Positions 12,450-19,977 of a DNA stretch of 64,000 nucleotides are shown here, in pieces. A model generated the notes under the pieces. That model worked only from the letters and a program-made list of their open reading frames with translations, did no database searches and had not been told where the DNA came from. The stretch is from positions 434,001 through 498,000 of the forward strand of contig NZ_JACHGW010000002.1 of assembly GCF_014202505.1 (NCBI RefSeq), given 5' to 3'. The position numbers and the translations under genes are program-made. The DNA comes from Armatimonas rosea (GTDB lineage: Bacteria > Armatimonadota > Armatimonadia > Armatimonadales > Armatimonadaceae). How positions within the stretch are numbered: the first letter of the stretch is position 1; every line of letters starts with the position of its first letter.

Positions 12450-14981
12450 ATGAAGAAACCACTCGCCTCGCTGCTCGCTCTTGGCCTCGCTGGAGGAGGG
12501 CTCTGGCTCGCCCGGGCCCGCCAGGCCAATCCCACGACTGCCTCTCCCCTGCCGCTCTCCAATGGCAAGCGCATCACCCCGCTGGGGGAGCAGGTCAATG
12601 TCGGCTCGTTCCCCACGACCTTGCTGCCCTCCCCTGATGGAAAGTATGTCGTGGTCAGTAGCCTGGGAGCACGCTCGCAGCTCACGGTACTGGACGCCAA
12701 GACCGGCAAAGTGGTCAGCACGCTCACCCCCGAGGCGATCGGTAAGAAGAAGCCGGGGCTGTACTACGGGCTGGCCTTTGCTGGAAATACCCTCTACGCC
12801 GCGCGCGGCTCCGACGATGTGGTGAGTACCTACACGCTCTCCGACGACGGCCAGCTGAGCAAGGGGGCACTCGCCTTTGAGGCCCCCAATGCGGCAGGGG
12901 TCGCGGTGAGCACGGACCACAACCAGCTCTATGTCACCCGCAGCTACGGCGACCCGAAAGACAAGCTAAAAGGCGAGCTGCTGATCTTCGATACCAAGAC
13001 GGGGGCGCTGAAAAAGAAAGTGACTCTGGCGGGCTACCCCCTCGATATCGCGGTTCTTCGTGAGAAAGTCTATGTCACCAGCGAGCAGGCGGGCGGCGTG
13101 GATGTCCTGAATGCCGAGACGGGGGCGCTGCTCCACCGGATCGAGACCGGCGCTCAGACCACCAAGCTGCTACGGGTGGGAGGGAACAAGCCGTATTTAC
13201 TCGTGGCGAATGCGGGCTCGGACACGGTGAGCGTGATCGATATTATTAATGACACCGTCACCAAGACCATCCTCCTGCGCCCCGCCGAGGCACGCGGGAT
13301 TCCCGGTGTCACCCCGATGGGCATGACCGTCGCCCCCCCTGCCCCCACCCGTGGGGGAGCCTCGCTTCTGTATGTCGCCTGCGCCGATCTCAATGCCGTG
13401 GCGGTGGTCGATCTGACCAGTGGAAACCTGCGGGGCTACCTGCCCGCCGGCTGGTACCCGACTGCTGTCGCACTGACCGAGGGGGGATTATTGGTTGCCA
13501 ATGCCAAGGGAGTCAATGCACGCAATCCCAATGGCAAGCCCGCCGAGATCGCCAAGGGGGTGCAGCCGCAGTACATCCAGAACATTATCGAGGGGACGGT
13601 CAGCCGGATCGCGAGCCCTATGGCGACCAAGCAGACCACGGGCCAGGTGCTGACCAACAACGCGCTGAGCCAGGCGCGTGCGACTCTCAAGAACCCGGGG
13701 ATCGAGCACGTGATCTATATTGTCAAGGAGAACCGCACCTACGACCAGGTGCTGGGCGACCTGGGCAAGGGCAACGGCGATCCCAGCCTGACCCTCTTTG
13801 GCCGCGAGGTCACTCCCAACCTCCACGCCCTCGCGGAGCGCTTTGTGCTGCTGGATAATTTCTACTGTGCCGCCGAGGTCTCGGGCGATGGCTGGAACTA
13901 CTCGGTGAGCGGGATGGCGAGCGAGTACGTGGCGCGCAATGTGCCCTACGGCTACACCGGAAAGACCCGCCCCTACGACTACGAAGGCACCAACAATGGG
14001 GGAGTTCCGGATCGGCTGGGGGTCAGAGATGTCGCGACCGCACCGGGGGGCTACCTCTGGGATAAGGCGATCGAGAAGAAGGTCTCGCTCCGCAACTTTG
14101 GAATGTTCACCGACTCGCTCACCGCGCCCCGCACGACCGCGGAGGAAGGGACCACCGACGAGCGCACGGTGCCGGTGAAGAATGCTCTGCTGGGCGTCAC
14201 CAGCGATGAGTTCCGGGTCTACGACACGAGCTATGCGGACTCCGAGGCATGGGTGAAGCACGGGCTCGCTCCCGCGCCCAAGCAAAAGCCGGTCTACGGC
14301 AAGAAGGGCGATAAGTCGCGCATCTCGGCGTGGCGGCGCGAGTACAGCGAGCTGCTGGCCACCAATAAGATGCCCAAGCTGATGCTCGTGCGCCTCGGCC
14401 GCGACCACACGGCGGGCACGGCGGCGGGGCAGTCCAGCCCCCGCGCGATGGTCGCCGACAACGACTACGCGGTGGGCCAGCTGGTGGAGACCGTCAGCCA
14501 TAGCCCGCTCTGGAAGAAGACCGCGATCTTTATCCTTGAAGACGATGCCCAGAACGGCTACGACCATGTCGATGCACACCGCTCGATTGGCTTTGTGATC
14601 AGCCCGTTTGTTCCCAAGGCCAGCCACGATAGCCGCTTCTTCAACACGGACTCGGTGCTGCGGACCATGGAGCTGCTGCTGGGGCTGAACCCGATGACCC
14701 TCTACGATGCCACGGCACCCGCGCTGACGGTCTTTGGCGCAAGGCCCGACAACGATGCGCCCTACACCGCGATCCTGCCGCGCAAGGAGATTATCGGGGA
14801 GGTGAACGGGCGCACGGCCTACCGTGCTAAGGACAGCGAGCGCCTGCTCAACCCGCTCGCGGAGGAGTCCGAGGCCGATGAGGAGCTCAATGAGATCCTC
14901 TGGCGCTCGATCAAGGGGGTTAAGAGCACGCCGCCCGCCCGGCGCTACGGCCCCCTCGCCGCCGTCCACGAGAGAGACTAG
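12450..14981 (+). CDS. Exported YncE-like beta-propeller fused to a phosphoesterase/alkaline phosphatase-superfamily domain
   Basis: An 843-residue protein with an N-terminal signal sequence (KKPLASLLALGLAGGGLWL). Residues about 45-400 are YVTN-type propeller repeats (for example ANAGSDTVSVIDIINDTV and LYVACADLNAVAVVDL). From about 425 the phosphoesterase domain begins, HVIYIVKENRTYDQVLGDLG, with metal-site-like FILEDDAQNGYDHVDAHRS near 690. Fusions of this kind occur in Acidobacteria, Armatimonadota and Planctomycetes and are presumed periplasmic phosphodiesterases or phospholipase C-like enzymes; the substrate is unknown. The stop shares CTAG 14978-14981 with the convergent flavodoxin gene. 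Confidence 0.9.
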   Translation: MKKPLASLLALGLAGGGLWLARARQANPTTASPLPLSNGKRITPLGEQVNVGSFPTTLLPSPDGKYVVVSSLGARSQLTVLDAKTGKVVSTLTPEAIGKKKPGLYYGLAFAGNTLYAARGSDDVVSTYTLSDDGQLSKGALAFEAPNAAGVAVSTDHNQLYVTRSYGDPKDKLKGELLIFDTKTGALKKKVTLAGYPLDIAVLREKVYVTSEQAGGVDVLNAETGALLHRIETGAQTTKLLRVGGNKPYLLVANAGSDTVSVIDIINDTVTKTILLRPAEARGIPGVTPMGMTVAPPAPTRGGASLLYVACADLNAVAVVDLTSGNLRGYLPAGWYPTAVALTEGGLLVANAKGVNARNPNGKPAEIAKGVQPQYIQNIIEGTVSRIASPMATKQTTGQVLTNNALSQARATLKNPGIEHVIYIVKENRTYDQVLGDLGKGNGDPSLTLFGREVTPNLHALAERFVLLDNFYCAAEVSGDGWNYSVSGMASEYVARNVPYGYTGKTRPYDYEGTNNGGVPDRLGVRDVATAPGGYLWDKAIEKKVSLRNFGMFTDSLTAPRTTAEEGTTDERTVPVKNALLGVTSDEFRVYDTSYADSEAWVKHGLAPAPKQKPVYGKKGDKSRISAWRREYSELLATNKMPKLMLVRLGRDHTAGTAAGQSSPRAMVADNDYAVGQLVETVSHSPLWKKTAIFILEDDAQNGYDHVDAHRSIGFVISPFVPKASHDSRFFNTDSVLRTMELLLGLNPMTLYDATAPALTVFGARPDNDAPYTAILPRKEIIGEVNGRTAYRAKDSERLLNPLAEESEADEELNEILWRSIKGVKSTPPARRYGPLAAVHERD

Positions 14982-15505
14982 AGGCGGGCTAGCTCTGCGA
15001 GGAGCTGGTCTGCCCAGGTGGAGAGACGCGTGCGGGTCGTGGTCCAGCTATCGTCGGTGTCGAGGGCGAGCCCTAAAAAGTGGCCGTCCTCGACACCGCG
15101 CGATGCCGTGAAGGTGTAGCCGTCGGTGGGCCAGTGGCCGATCAGGCGAGCCCCGCGTGCGCGCAGCTCCGCCCCAAGAATCCCCTGGGCGTCTTGGAAC
15201 GTGTCCGGGTAGCAGAGCGCATCGCCCGAGCCAAAGAGCGCCACGGGCTTGCCCTCCAGCCGTAGCTTCCCGACCCGGCGCAACAGACACTCCCAGTCCC
15301 GCTGGAGCTCGCCTTCGTCCCAGGTAGGGCACCCCACGACCAGCGCATCGAACTCCAGGAGCCGCGCCGGGTCGATCCCGCTCACCGAGATCGCCCGCAC
15401 CTGGGCATCGCTGCGCCCACAAAGAACCCGTGTGAGCTCCTCCGCAGCCTCTTCCGTATTGCCGGTCGTGCTACCGTAAAACACCCCAATGGAACGTACT
15501 TGCAT
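14978..15505 (-). CDS. Long-chain flavodoxin
   Basis: About 175 residues. The FMN phosphate-binding loop GSTTGNTEEAA lies at the N-terminus (IGVFYGSTTGNTEEAAEEL), followed by VVGCPTWDEGELQRDWE and FGSGDALCYPDTF, which are characteristic flavodoxin isoalloxazine-binding loops. The extra strand region near 125-150 makes it long-chain. It is a low-potential electron carrier that can replace ferredoxin under iron limitation. I prefer ATG 15505 over GTG 15511 because TACTCT (15512-15517) lies exactly six bases before it. Three DnaA boxes sit 60-90 bases upstream of the start. Confidence 0.93.
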   Translation of the reverse strand: MQVRSIGVFYGSTTGNTEEAAEELTRVLCGRSDAQVRAISVSGIDPARLLEFDALVVGCPTWDEGELQRDWECLLRRVGKLRLEGKPVALFGSGDALCYPDTFQDAQGILGAELRARGARLIGHWPTDGYTFTASRGVEDGHFLGLALDTDDSWTTTRTRLSTWADQLLAELARL

Positions 15506-15511
15506 GCGCAC

Positions 15512-15517
15512 AGAGTA
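15512..15517 (-). promoter_or_regulatory. -10-like element for the flavodoxin gene
   Basis: TACTCT on the minus strand ends six bases before ATG 15505. The match to TATAAT is modest, but the spacing repeats the window-wide pattern. Confidence 0.35.
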
Positions 15518-15565
15518 GCCGCGAGAGGGCAGAGGCGGCGTCCTCTAAATGGCAGATTTTGTGAG

Positions 15566-15597
15566 TTATCCACAGGTTATCCACAGGCTGTGGATAA
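15566..15597. promoter_or_regulatory. Cluster of three perfect DnaA boxes
   Basis: TTATCCACA occurs at 15566-15574 and 15577-15585 on the plus strand, and its reverse complement TGTGGATAA at 15589-15597. All three match the consensus exactly. The first two are 11 bp apart (one helical turn). The cluster straddles the stop codon of the MFS gene and lies upstream of the flavodoxin gene. No dnaA, dnaN or obvious AT-rich unwinding tract is adjacent, so a DnaA-regulated promoter or a DnaA-titration/reactivation site is at least as likely as an origin. Confidence 0.85.
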
Positions 15598-16782
15598 CTT
15601 TTTGGCAAAGAGCACCGCTGCCACCATTAGAAAGGCGACCGACCCAAAGAGCACGGGGCGTGGCCCGAGCGTGTCCCCGAGGGCGCCGGCGAGCAGGGTG
15701 CCCACGAGGCTCGCGCCCAGCCCTCCTACCTTGGTCACCGCGTTGATGCGGCTCAGGAGCTGCTCGGGGGCGAGCTGCTGGCGCAGGGTGGTCTGGTGGA
15801 TATCGAAGATTGTCCAGCCAGGGTCGGTGAGGAGCTGGTTGCCCGCCAGAAAGACATAGCTCAGGGCGCTCCGAGCGGGGGCAAGGGGGACCAGGAGCAT
15901 TCCTAGGGGGATGGTCGCAAAGCCCAGCACGGTGGCACGGGGCACCCCAAGGCGCTTGGCCAGCGGCTCGGCGAGGGTTGCGCCCAGCAGCGAGGTGACC
16001 CCGCCGATAGCAAAGACCATCCCCAGGTACTTGGGCTCCAGCGCCAGGGTGCGGGTCATGAAGAGCAGGATCAGCGGCCCCATGAGGGAGAACCCCAGCG
16101 AGAGCGCCACTTGGGCCAGGGCCAGGGCACGCAATGTCGGCTCGCCCTGCACGAAGCGCAGCCCCTCCGTCGCCTCGTGGAAGAGACCCAGCCCCTCGCT
16201 CTGGTCGGTGGGCGCAAGGACTCTATCGGGCTGGCGGATCAGGGCCAGGGAGACAGCGCTCACCAGAAAGGTCGCGGCATCGATCAGGAGCGCTTGGGGG
16301 CCGCCTAGGGTCTGCACCAGCCAGCCCGATGCCGAGAACGCGCAGATCTCCGCCACCGATGCGCTGGCGGAGAGGCGGCTATTGGCGCGGCCCAGCCCCT
16401 CGCTCTCGACCAGTTCGGGGAGGTAGGACTGGTAGGCGATCTCAAAGACCGTCGAGAGGGCACCCATGAGCGGCGCGACCGCAAAGAGATAGCCGAGGGA
16501 GAGCCTGCCCGTCAGCGCGAGCGCGGGAATGCTCGCCACCAGGAGAAAGCGCAGGATATCCGAGAGGATCATCACCGGGCGCTTGGTGCGCTTGTCTAGC
16601 CAGGCCCCCGCAAAGAGCCCGAGCAAAAAGCCGGGGAGCAGGTCGGCCAGCACCAGAAAGGCCATGTCGAGCGCCCGCGCGTGGAGAAAGAGCAGGGCGC
16701 ACCAGGGCAGTGCGGTCCGGGTGATCAGTGAGCCAAAGACCGAGACCGCCTGCCCCACCCAGAGTTTTTGAAAGTCACTCAC
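15577..16782 (-). CDS. Major facilitator superfamily transporter
   Basis: A 401-residue, about 12-helix MFS protein of the EntS/MFS_3-like group. Charged loop A motif GAWLDKRTKRPVMILSD lies between helices 2 and 3, and the N-terminus FQKLWVGQAVSVFGSLITRTALPWCALLF is typical of this branch. Substrate unknown; drug or siderophore export is a guess. The start is GTG 16782 with GATACT six bases upstream, fitting a leaderless transcript. The last codons and stop are formed by DnaA-box DNA (15577-15597), so the C-terminal STACG is probably dictated by that site rather than by function. Confidence 0.9.
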   Translation of the reverse strand: MSDFQKLWVGQAVSVFGSLITRTALPWCALLFLHARALDMAFLVLADLLPGFLLGLFAGAWLDKRTKRPVMILSDILRFLLVASIPALALTGRLSLGYLFAVAPLMGALSTVFEIAYQSYLPELVESEGLGRANSRLSASASVAEICAFSASGWLVQTLGGPQALLIDAATFLVSAVSLALIRQPDRVLAPTDQSEGLGLFHEATEGLRFVQGEPTLRALALAQVALSLGFSLMGPLILLFMTRTLALEPKYLGMVFAIGGVTSLLGATLAEPLAKRLGVPRATVLGFATIPLGMLLVPLAPARSALSYVFLAGNQLLTDPGWTIFDIHQTTLRQQLAPEQLLSRINAVTKVGGLGASLVGTLLAGALGDTLGPRPVLFGSVAFLMVAAVLFAKKLSTACG

Positions 16783-16788
16783 ACCGGC

Positions 16789-16794
16789 AGTATC
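16789..16794 (-). promoter_or_regulatory. -10-like element for the MFS gene
   Basis: GATACT on the minus strand ends six bases before the GTG start at 16782; no Shine-Dalgarno is present. Confidence 0.45.
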
Positions 16795-16820
16795 GCCTGG
16801 GTAGGGCGGCGCTGTAAAGT

Positions 16821-16935
16821 GGCGGGGATTGGAAATCCCCGCCTCGGGTTTAGGAGCGTCCCGAGGACGCGCAGAGAGCCGTGCTCTCCGCGCCCACGGG
16901 GCGCTTCCTACGGGAGACGGGGATTTCCAATCCCT
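16821..16935. repeat. Intergenic hairpin element, copy D, with terminal inverted repeats
   Basis: A run of five hairpins: arms 16821-16828/16836-16843 (loop TTGGAAA), 16842-16848/16860-16866, GAGAGC 16874-16879/16883-16888, GCGCCC 16890-16895/16899-16904, and 16919-16923/16931-16935 (loop TTTCCAA). The two ends are inverted copies of one another over about 20 bp (GGGATTGGAAATCCCCG, with one later mismatch), like the ends of a MITE. The terminal loop TTTCCAA is shared with copy C. It lies between the divergent MFS and ECF sigma genes. Confidence 0.75.
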
Positions 16936-16949
16936 GGAGGTTGTAACGA

Positions 16950-17525
16950 ATGGTCGTGCTGGCTTGTACTAGGGGTGTCATGCAGCAGGAGGCGTCCGAT
17001 GAAGCGCTGATGGAGAGGGCGCAGAGCGGGGATCGTGAGGCGTTTGCCACGCTCTACGTGCGGCATCGTCCGGCGCTGGCGGCGTTTCTGACGCGCTTCA
17101 CGGGGAGTGCGACTCTGGCGGAGGACCTAGCCCAAGAGAGCTTTGTGCGCCTCTGGGAGGCGCGGGCGCGCTTTGAGACGCGGCGCAAGTTTCGAGTCTG
17201 GCTCTATGTTGCGGCGAAGAACCTGGCCCTCAATGCCCTCAAGGCACGGCAGACCCAGGCGCTCCCGGACAACTATGAGTCGGGGGAGCCGCCGCGCACG
17301 AGCCTGCTGGGTGAGGCGGTGGCCGAGGCGCTGCAAGCCCTGCCCGAGCCCCAGCGGCTGGTCTTGGTGCTGACGGTCTACGAGCAGTTTTCGCACAAAG
17401 AGGCGGCGGAGGCACTGGGCTGCACCGAGGTCAGCGCCCGCGTCCTGGCGTTCCGTGCGCGGCAGGCACTGAAGAAGCGGCTCGCGCCGCTGCTGGAGGG
17501 AGAGTATGAGACCGAGAGTATCTGA
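16950..17525 (+). CDS. ECF-type RNA polymerase sigma factor
   Basis: A 191-residue ECF sigma factor (182 if ATG 16980 is used). Region 2 reads DEALMERAQSGDREAFATLY ... AEDLAQESFVRLWEARARF, and region 4 is ALPEPQRLVLVLTVYEQFSHKEAAEALGCTEVSARVLAFRARQALKK with a clear helix-turn-helix. GGAGG (16936-16940) nine bases upstream supports ATG 16950, although it overlaps the right end of repeat D. The gene overlaps the following one-pass protein by 20 bases, so the partner is probably its anti-sigma factor or transducer. A third gene encodes an STN-domain protein. Confidence 0.93.
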   Translation: MVVLACTRGVMQQEASDEALMERAQSGDREAFATLYVRHRPALAAFLTRFTGSATLAEDLAQESFVRLWEARARFETRRKFRVWLYVAAKNLALNALKARQTQALPDNYESGEPPRTSLLGEAVAEALQALPEPQRLVLVLTVYEQFSHKEAAEALGCTEVSARVLAFRARQALKKRLAPLLEGEYETESI

Positions 17526-18132
17526 GGATGCCCTAGAGGCACTTCTGCACGAAGGCGATCCGGCACCAGCCCTAAATCCCGTCTCGGAAACGGAGAGAGT
17601 GGCGCTGCTTGCCCGCCTTTCGGAGGGGGATTGTGTGGGCGCTGCGCCTCGTCGCCGTCGGAGCGGGGCACCGGCAGTCGGGTTTATGCTCGTGTCGGCG
17701 CTGTCCCTTGCGATTTTTTGGCCGAGAGAGTCTCCTCATGTCGTGTCATCGCCTGTTTCGCCGAGCCCATCGCCTGCTTCTAGTACATCATCGTCTGGTT
17801 TTAAGTCAGCATCGTCTGATCACAAAGCTCCGATGTCTGATTTTATCGCTTCCTCATCTGCTCACAAGTTATCATCGTCTGATTTTGTTGCTTCATCGTC
17901 TGTTTCTCATACGTCATCCTCCGTTCGGAATCCATCATCACCCTCTCCCCAGCGTCAGAGAGAGGCACATGAGGCCCACTTGGTGATTGTCGCCGACGAT
18001 ACCTGCACGGTGGAGACACCTGTGCCGGTGACCGAGCACGTGACGATTATGGGGGATGAGACTAGTGTCGTTGCCGTTACAGAATCCATTGCCCCTACAT
18101 CTAATGAAAAAACGAGAGAGGTTTCCCTATGA
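17506..18132 (+). CDS. Single-pass Ser-rich protein, candidate anti-sigma factor or transducer
   Basis: A 208-residue protein overlapping the ECF sigma gene by 20 bases. The N-terminal 50 residues are cytoplasmic and acidic with a small helical segment; one membrane helix, APAVGFMLVSALSLAIFW, lies at about 55-72. The outside part starts with a Ser-rich region of ten 7-residue tandem repeats (about 81-150), then a 55-residue tail rich in Val and Thr. No zinc-binding anti-sigma motif is present, so the anti-sigma role is inferred only from gene order and topology. The next gene starts within its stop (ATGA). Confidence 0.7.
   Translation: MRPRVSEDALEALLHEGDPAPALNPVSETERVALLARLSEGDCVGAAPRRRRSGAPAVGFMLVSALSLAIFWPRESPHVVSSPVSPSPSPASSTSSSGFKSASSDHKAPMSDFIASSSAHKLSSSDFVASSSVSHTSSSVRNPSSPSPQRQREAHEAHLVIVADDTCTVETPVPVTEHVTIMGDETSVVAVTESIAPTSNEKTREVSL
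17747..17956 (+). repeat. Ten tandem 21-bp repeats encoding heptapeptides
   Basis: A 9-mer of type CATCGTCTG recurs exactly every 21 bases, at 17747, 17768, 17789, 17810, 17831, 17852, 17873, 17894, 17915 and 17936; the 12 bases between are variable, with related pairs (for example 17840 and 17903). Encoded heptads begin with SS or a close variant (SSSGFKS, SSSAHKL, SSSDFVA). The tract is AT-richer than its surroundings. Copy number could change by slippage without breaking the frame. Confidence 0.9.
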
Positions 18133-19262
18133 TCTATCCTCCTGCTGCTATCGCGGCTTATGTACTGACCCTGCCCCTGCAAAAGGCAGAGCAGCTGATC
18201 AGTACGGATTTCAATAACACACCGCTCCGCTCCGCCCTAGAGACTCTGTTTAAGAGTGCAGGTATCAAGAACTATGTGATCGATAACAAGGTGACGGGCA
18301 CGGTGACACTCAAGTCGAGGGAGCAGCCCTTCGATAAGCTCATGGTGCTGCTGCAGCGGGCGGCGACCCAGCCTTTTCTCTACCAAACAAGCAACGGTGT
18401 GGTGATTGTCAAGCCCTCTGTACAGACAAGCGCTGGTGGGGGAGGAGGGGGCGGTCAAGGGAGACTACCCACTATTCCTGAGGGGCCACTCTATCCCATC
18501 ACCGTGCGCTATCGAACTCTGGAGGAGCTGGAGGCGGTTCTCGGGGGGATCGTTCGGCTCGCCGACTCCGATCCCCTCTCGGAGAAGCCTGCTCCGGTTG
18601 CGAAGGCTCCGGCGGGAATAAATCCGATGGCAAATCTGGGCGGCGGCTTCGGCCCCGGCTTTGGTGGCGGGGGGGGCTTTGGTGGTGGTGGGCTCTCCGC
18701 GCGCCAGAGACGGCAGCTTAGCGGTGGGGGCTCGGGCGCGCTTCGGCCACCCGGGGTCGATGCCATCTATGCACTGGCCAATGGAACCCTCTTGGTGCAG
18801 GGAGACAAGGCGGAGATCGAGGAGCTTGCACGACGCCTGAAGACCATTGATGTTCCTACCCCAACCCTGGAGTGCCGGATTGAGGTGGTGGCTGTGGGGA
18901 CAGGCAAGGGACGACGCACCACGCTGCTCTCGGCGGTGGAGTCGGGCAAGTGTGGTAGGGAGATCACGGCGCTGAGCAAGTTCTCCGGGACACCCGCGCA
19001 GACATCACGGATCGAGGTGGCCCTTGTGGCGACACCGCTTGGCGATAACTACTTCGAGGTGGAGTCGCGCTGGGAGGCATCGGTTCCGCTCCTCGGGCCC
19101 CAGAAAGGCCAGCTCATTCGGCTGGAGAAGAGCTTCAGCAATACACGTCGGGTCCGGGCAGGCGAGATCGTGATGTTTGGTGGGGTGGTACTTAAGGAAG
19201 AACAAGGCGCGGTCAAAGGCGGGCAAGAGGTGCTCTTTTTTCTGACGCTCAAGCCGCTCTAA
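18129..19262 (+). CDS. STN-domain, secretin-like protein with Gly-rich insert
   Basis: A 377-residue protein. Residues about 18-95 form a secretin/TonB short N-terminal (STN) domain: ISTDFNNTPLRSALETLFKSAGIKNYVID ... VTLKSREQPFDKLMVLLQRA. A secretin N1/NolW-like unit follows (about 120-245), interrupted by a Gly-rich insert (160-200, GGGFGPGFGGGGGFGGGG). The C-terminal part, ending EVLFFLTLKPL, resembles the last strands of the secretin domain but is much shorter than in PilQ/GspD. The N-terminus may be a weak signal sequence. STN domains in FecA-type receptors talk to FecR-like regulators, so here it may signal to the upstream one-pass protein and the ECF sigma factor. Confidence 0.75.
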   Translation: MIYPPAAIAAYVLTLPLQKAEQLISTDFNNTPLRSALETLFKSAGIKNYVIDNKVTGTVTLKSREQPFDKLMVLLQRAATQPFLYQTSNGVVIVKPSVQTSAGGGGGGGQGRLPTIPEGPLYPITVRYRTLEELEAVLGGIVRLADSDPLSEKPAPVAKAPAGINPMANLGGGFGPGFGGGGGFGGGGLSARQRRQLSGGGSGALRPPGVDAIYALANGTLLVQGDKAEIEELARRLKTIDVPTPTLECRIEVVAVGTGKGRRTTLLSAVESGKCGREITALSKFSGTPAQTSRIEVALVATPLGDNYFEVESRWEASVPLLGPQKGQLIRLEKSFSNTRRVRAGEIVMFGGVVLKEEQGAVKGGQEVLFFLTLKPL

Positions 19263-19266
19263 CTGC

Positions 19267-19272
19267 TACAAT
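19267..19272 (+). promoter_or_regulatory. -10-like element for the BPL_N-like gene
   Basis: TACAAT ends six bases before ATG 19279 and begins five bases after the upstream stop; predicts a leaderless mRNA. Confidence 0.55.
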
Positions 19273-19278
19273 AGGCTC

Positions 19279-19977
19279 ATGTGGCGATGGCAACAGAAAC
19301 TGATCCGGGTGGCGGTCTACACCGACACCGGCACGAGCAAGGACCTCTCGGCGGTGCTCAAGGCGCTGGCGGCGTTCCCCGAGCTGGCGGTAGAGACTCT
19401 CAAGGTCAAGGATATTCAGGCTGGGCGGCTCTCTGAGTTTGCGCTGGTGGTCTTCCCCGGCGGCTCGGGCGGCGGGGAGGGCAAGGCACTCGGGGACGAG
19501 GGGCGGGAAAAAGTGCGGCAGTTTGTCCGTGAGGGCAAGGGCTATATCGGGATCTGCGCGGGGGCGTATCTTGCCAGCAGCGACTATCCCTGGTCGCTGA
19601 ACCTGCTCAATGCCAAGGTCCTGGACAAGCAGCACTGGGCACGGGGCAATGGGACGGTCGAGATTCGCCTCTCCGACGACGGCAAGACGGTGCTCAAGCG
19701 TCCCGAGAGCGCGTCAGTGCGTATCGCCTACCGCCAGGGGCCGCTGCTGGCACCGGCGGGGAAGCCCGGTCTGCCGCCTTATAAAGAGCTGGCGACCTAT
19801 GTCGGGGAGGTGGCGCTCAAGGGCGCACCCAAGGGAGTCATGCCCGGCACGACGGCGATCGCGGCGGGGGAGTTTGGCAAGGGGCGCGTGCTCTGCTTCA
19901 GCCCGCACCCGGAGAAGACCCCCGGGCTAGAGGACTTCTTGCGCCACGCCATCGCCTGGATCCAGCAGGCTCCGTAG
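19279..19977 (+). CDS. BPL_N-type class I glutamine amidotransferase-like protein
   Basis: A 232-residue protein of the biotin-protein-ligase N-terminal family (class I GATase-like fold). The nucleophile elbow is GYIGICAGAYLAS with Cys93, the oxyanion strand is VVFPGGSGGG, and a C-terminal FSPHPEKTPG supplies a His/Glu pair as in GATases. No ligase or synthase domain is attached. Members are often annotated as hypothetical hydrolases; the substrate is unknown. The 3' end overlaps the convergent gene by 51 bases, a larger overlap than is usual here. Confidence 0.85.
   Translation: MWRWQQKLIRVAVYTDTGTSKDLSAVLKALAAFPELAVETLKVKDIQAGRLSEFALVVFPGGSGGGEGKALGDEGREKVRQFVREGKGYIGICAGAYLASSDYPWSLNLLNAKVLDKQHWARGNGTVEIRLSDDGKTVLKRPESASVRIAYRQGPLLAPAGKPGLPPYKELATYVGEVALKGAPKGVMPGTTAIAAGEFGKGRVLCFSPHPEKTPGLEDFLRHAIAWIQQAP

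Noticed and set aside
15566-15597. Chromosomal replication origin.
   Set aside because: Only three boxes, no AT-rich unwinding tract and no dnaA, dnaN, rpmH or parAB neighbour; kept as a DnaA-box cluster only.
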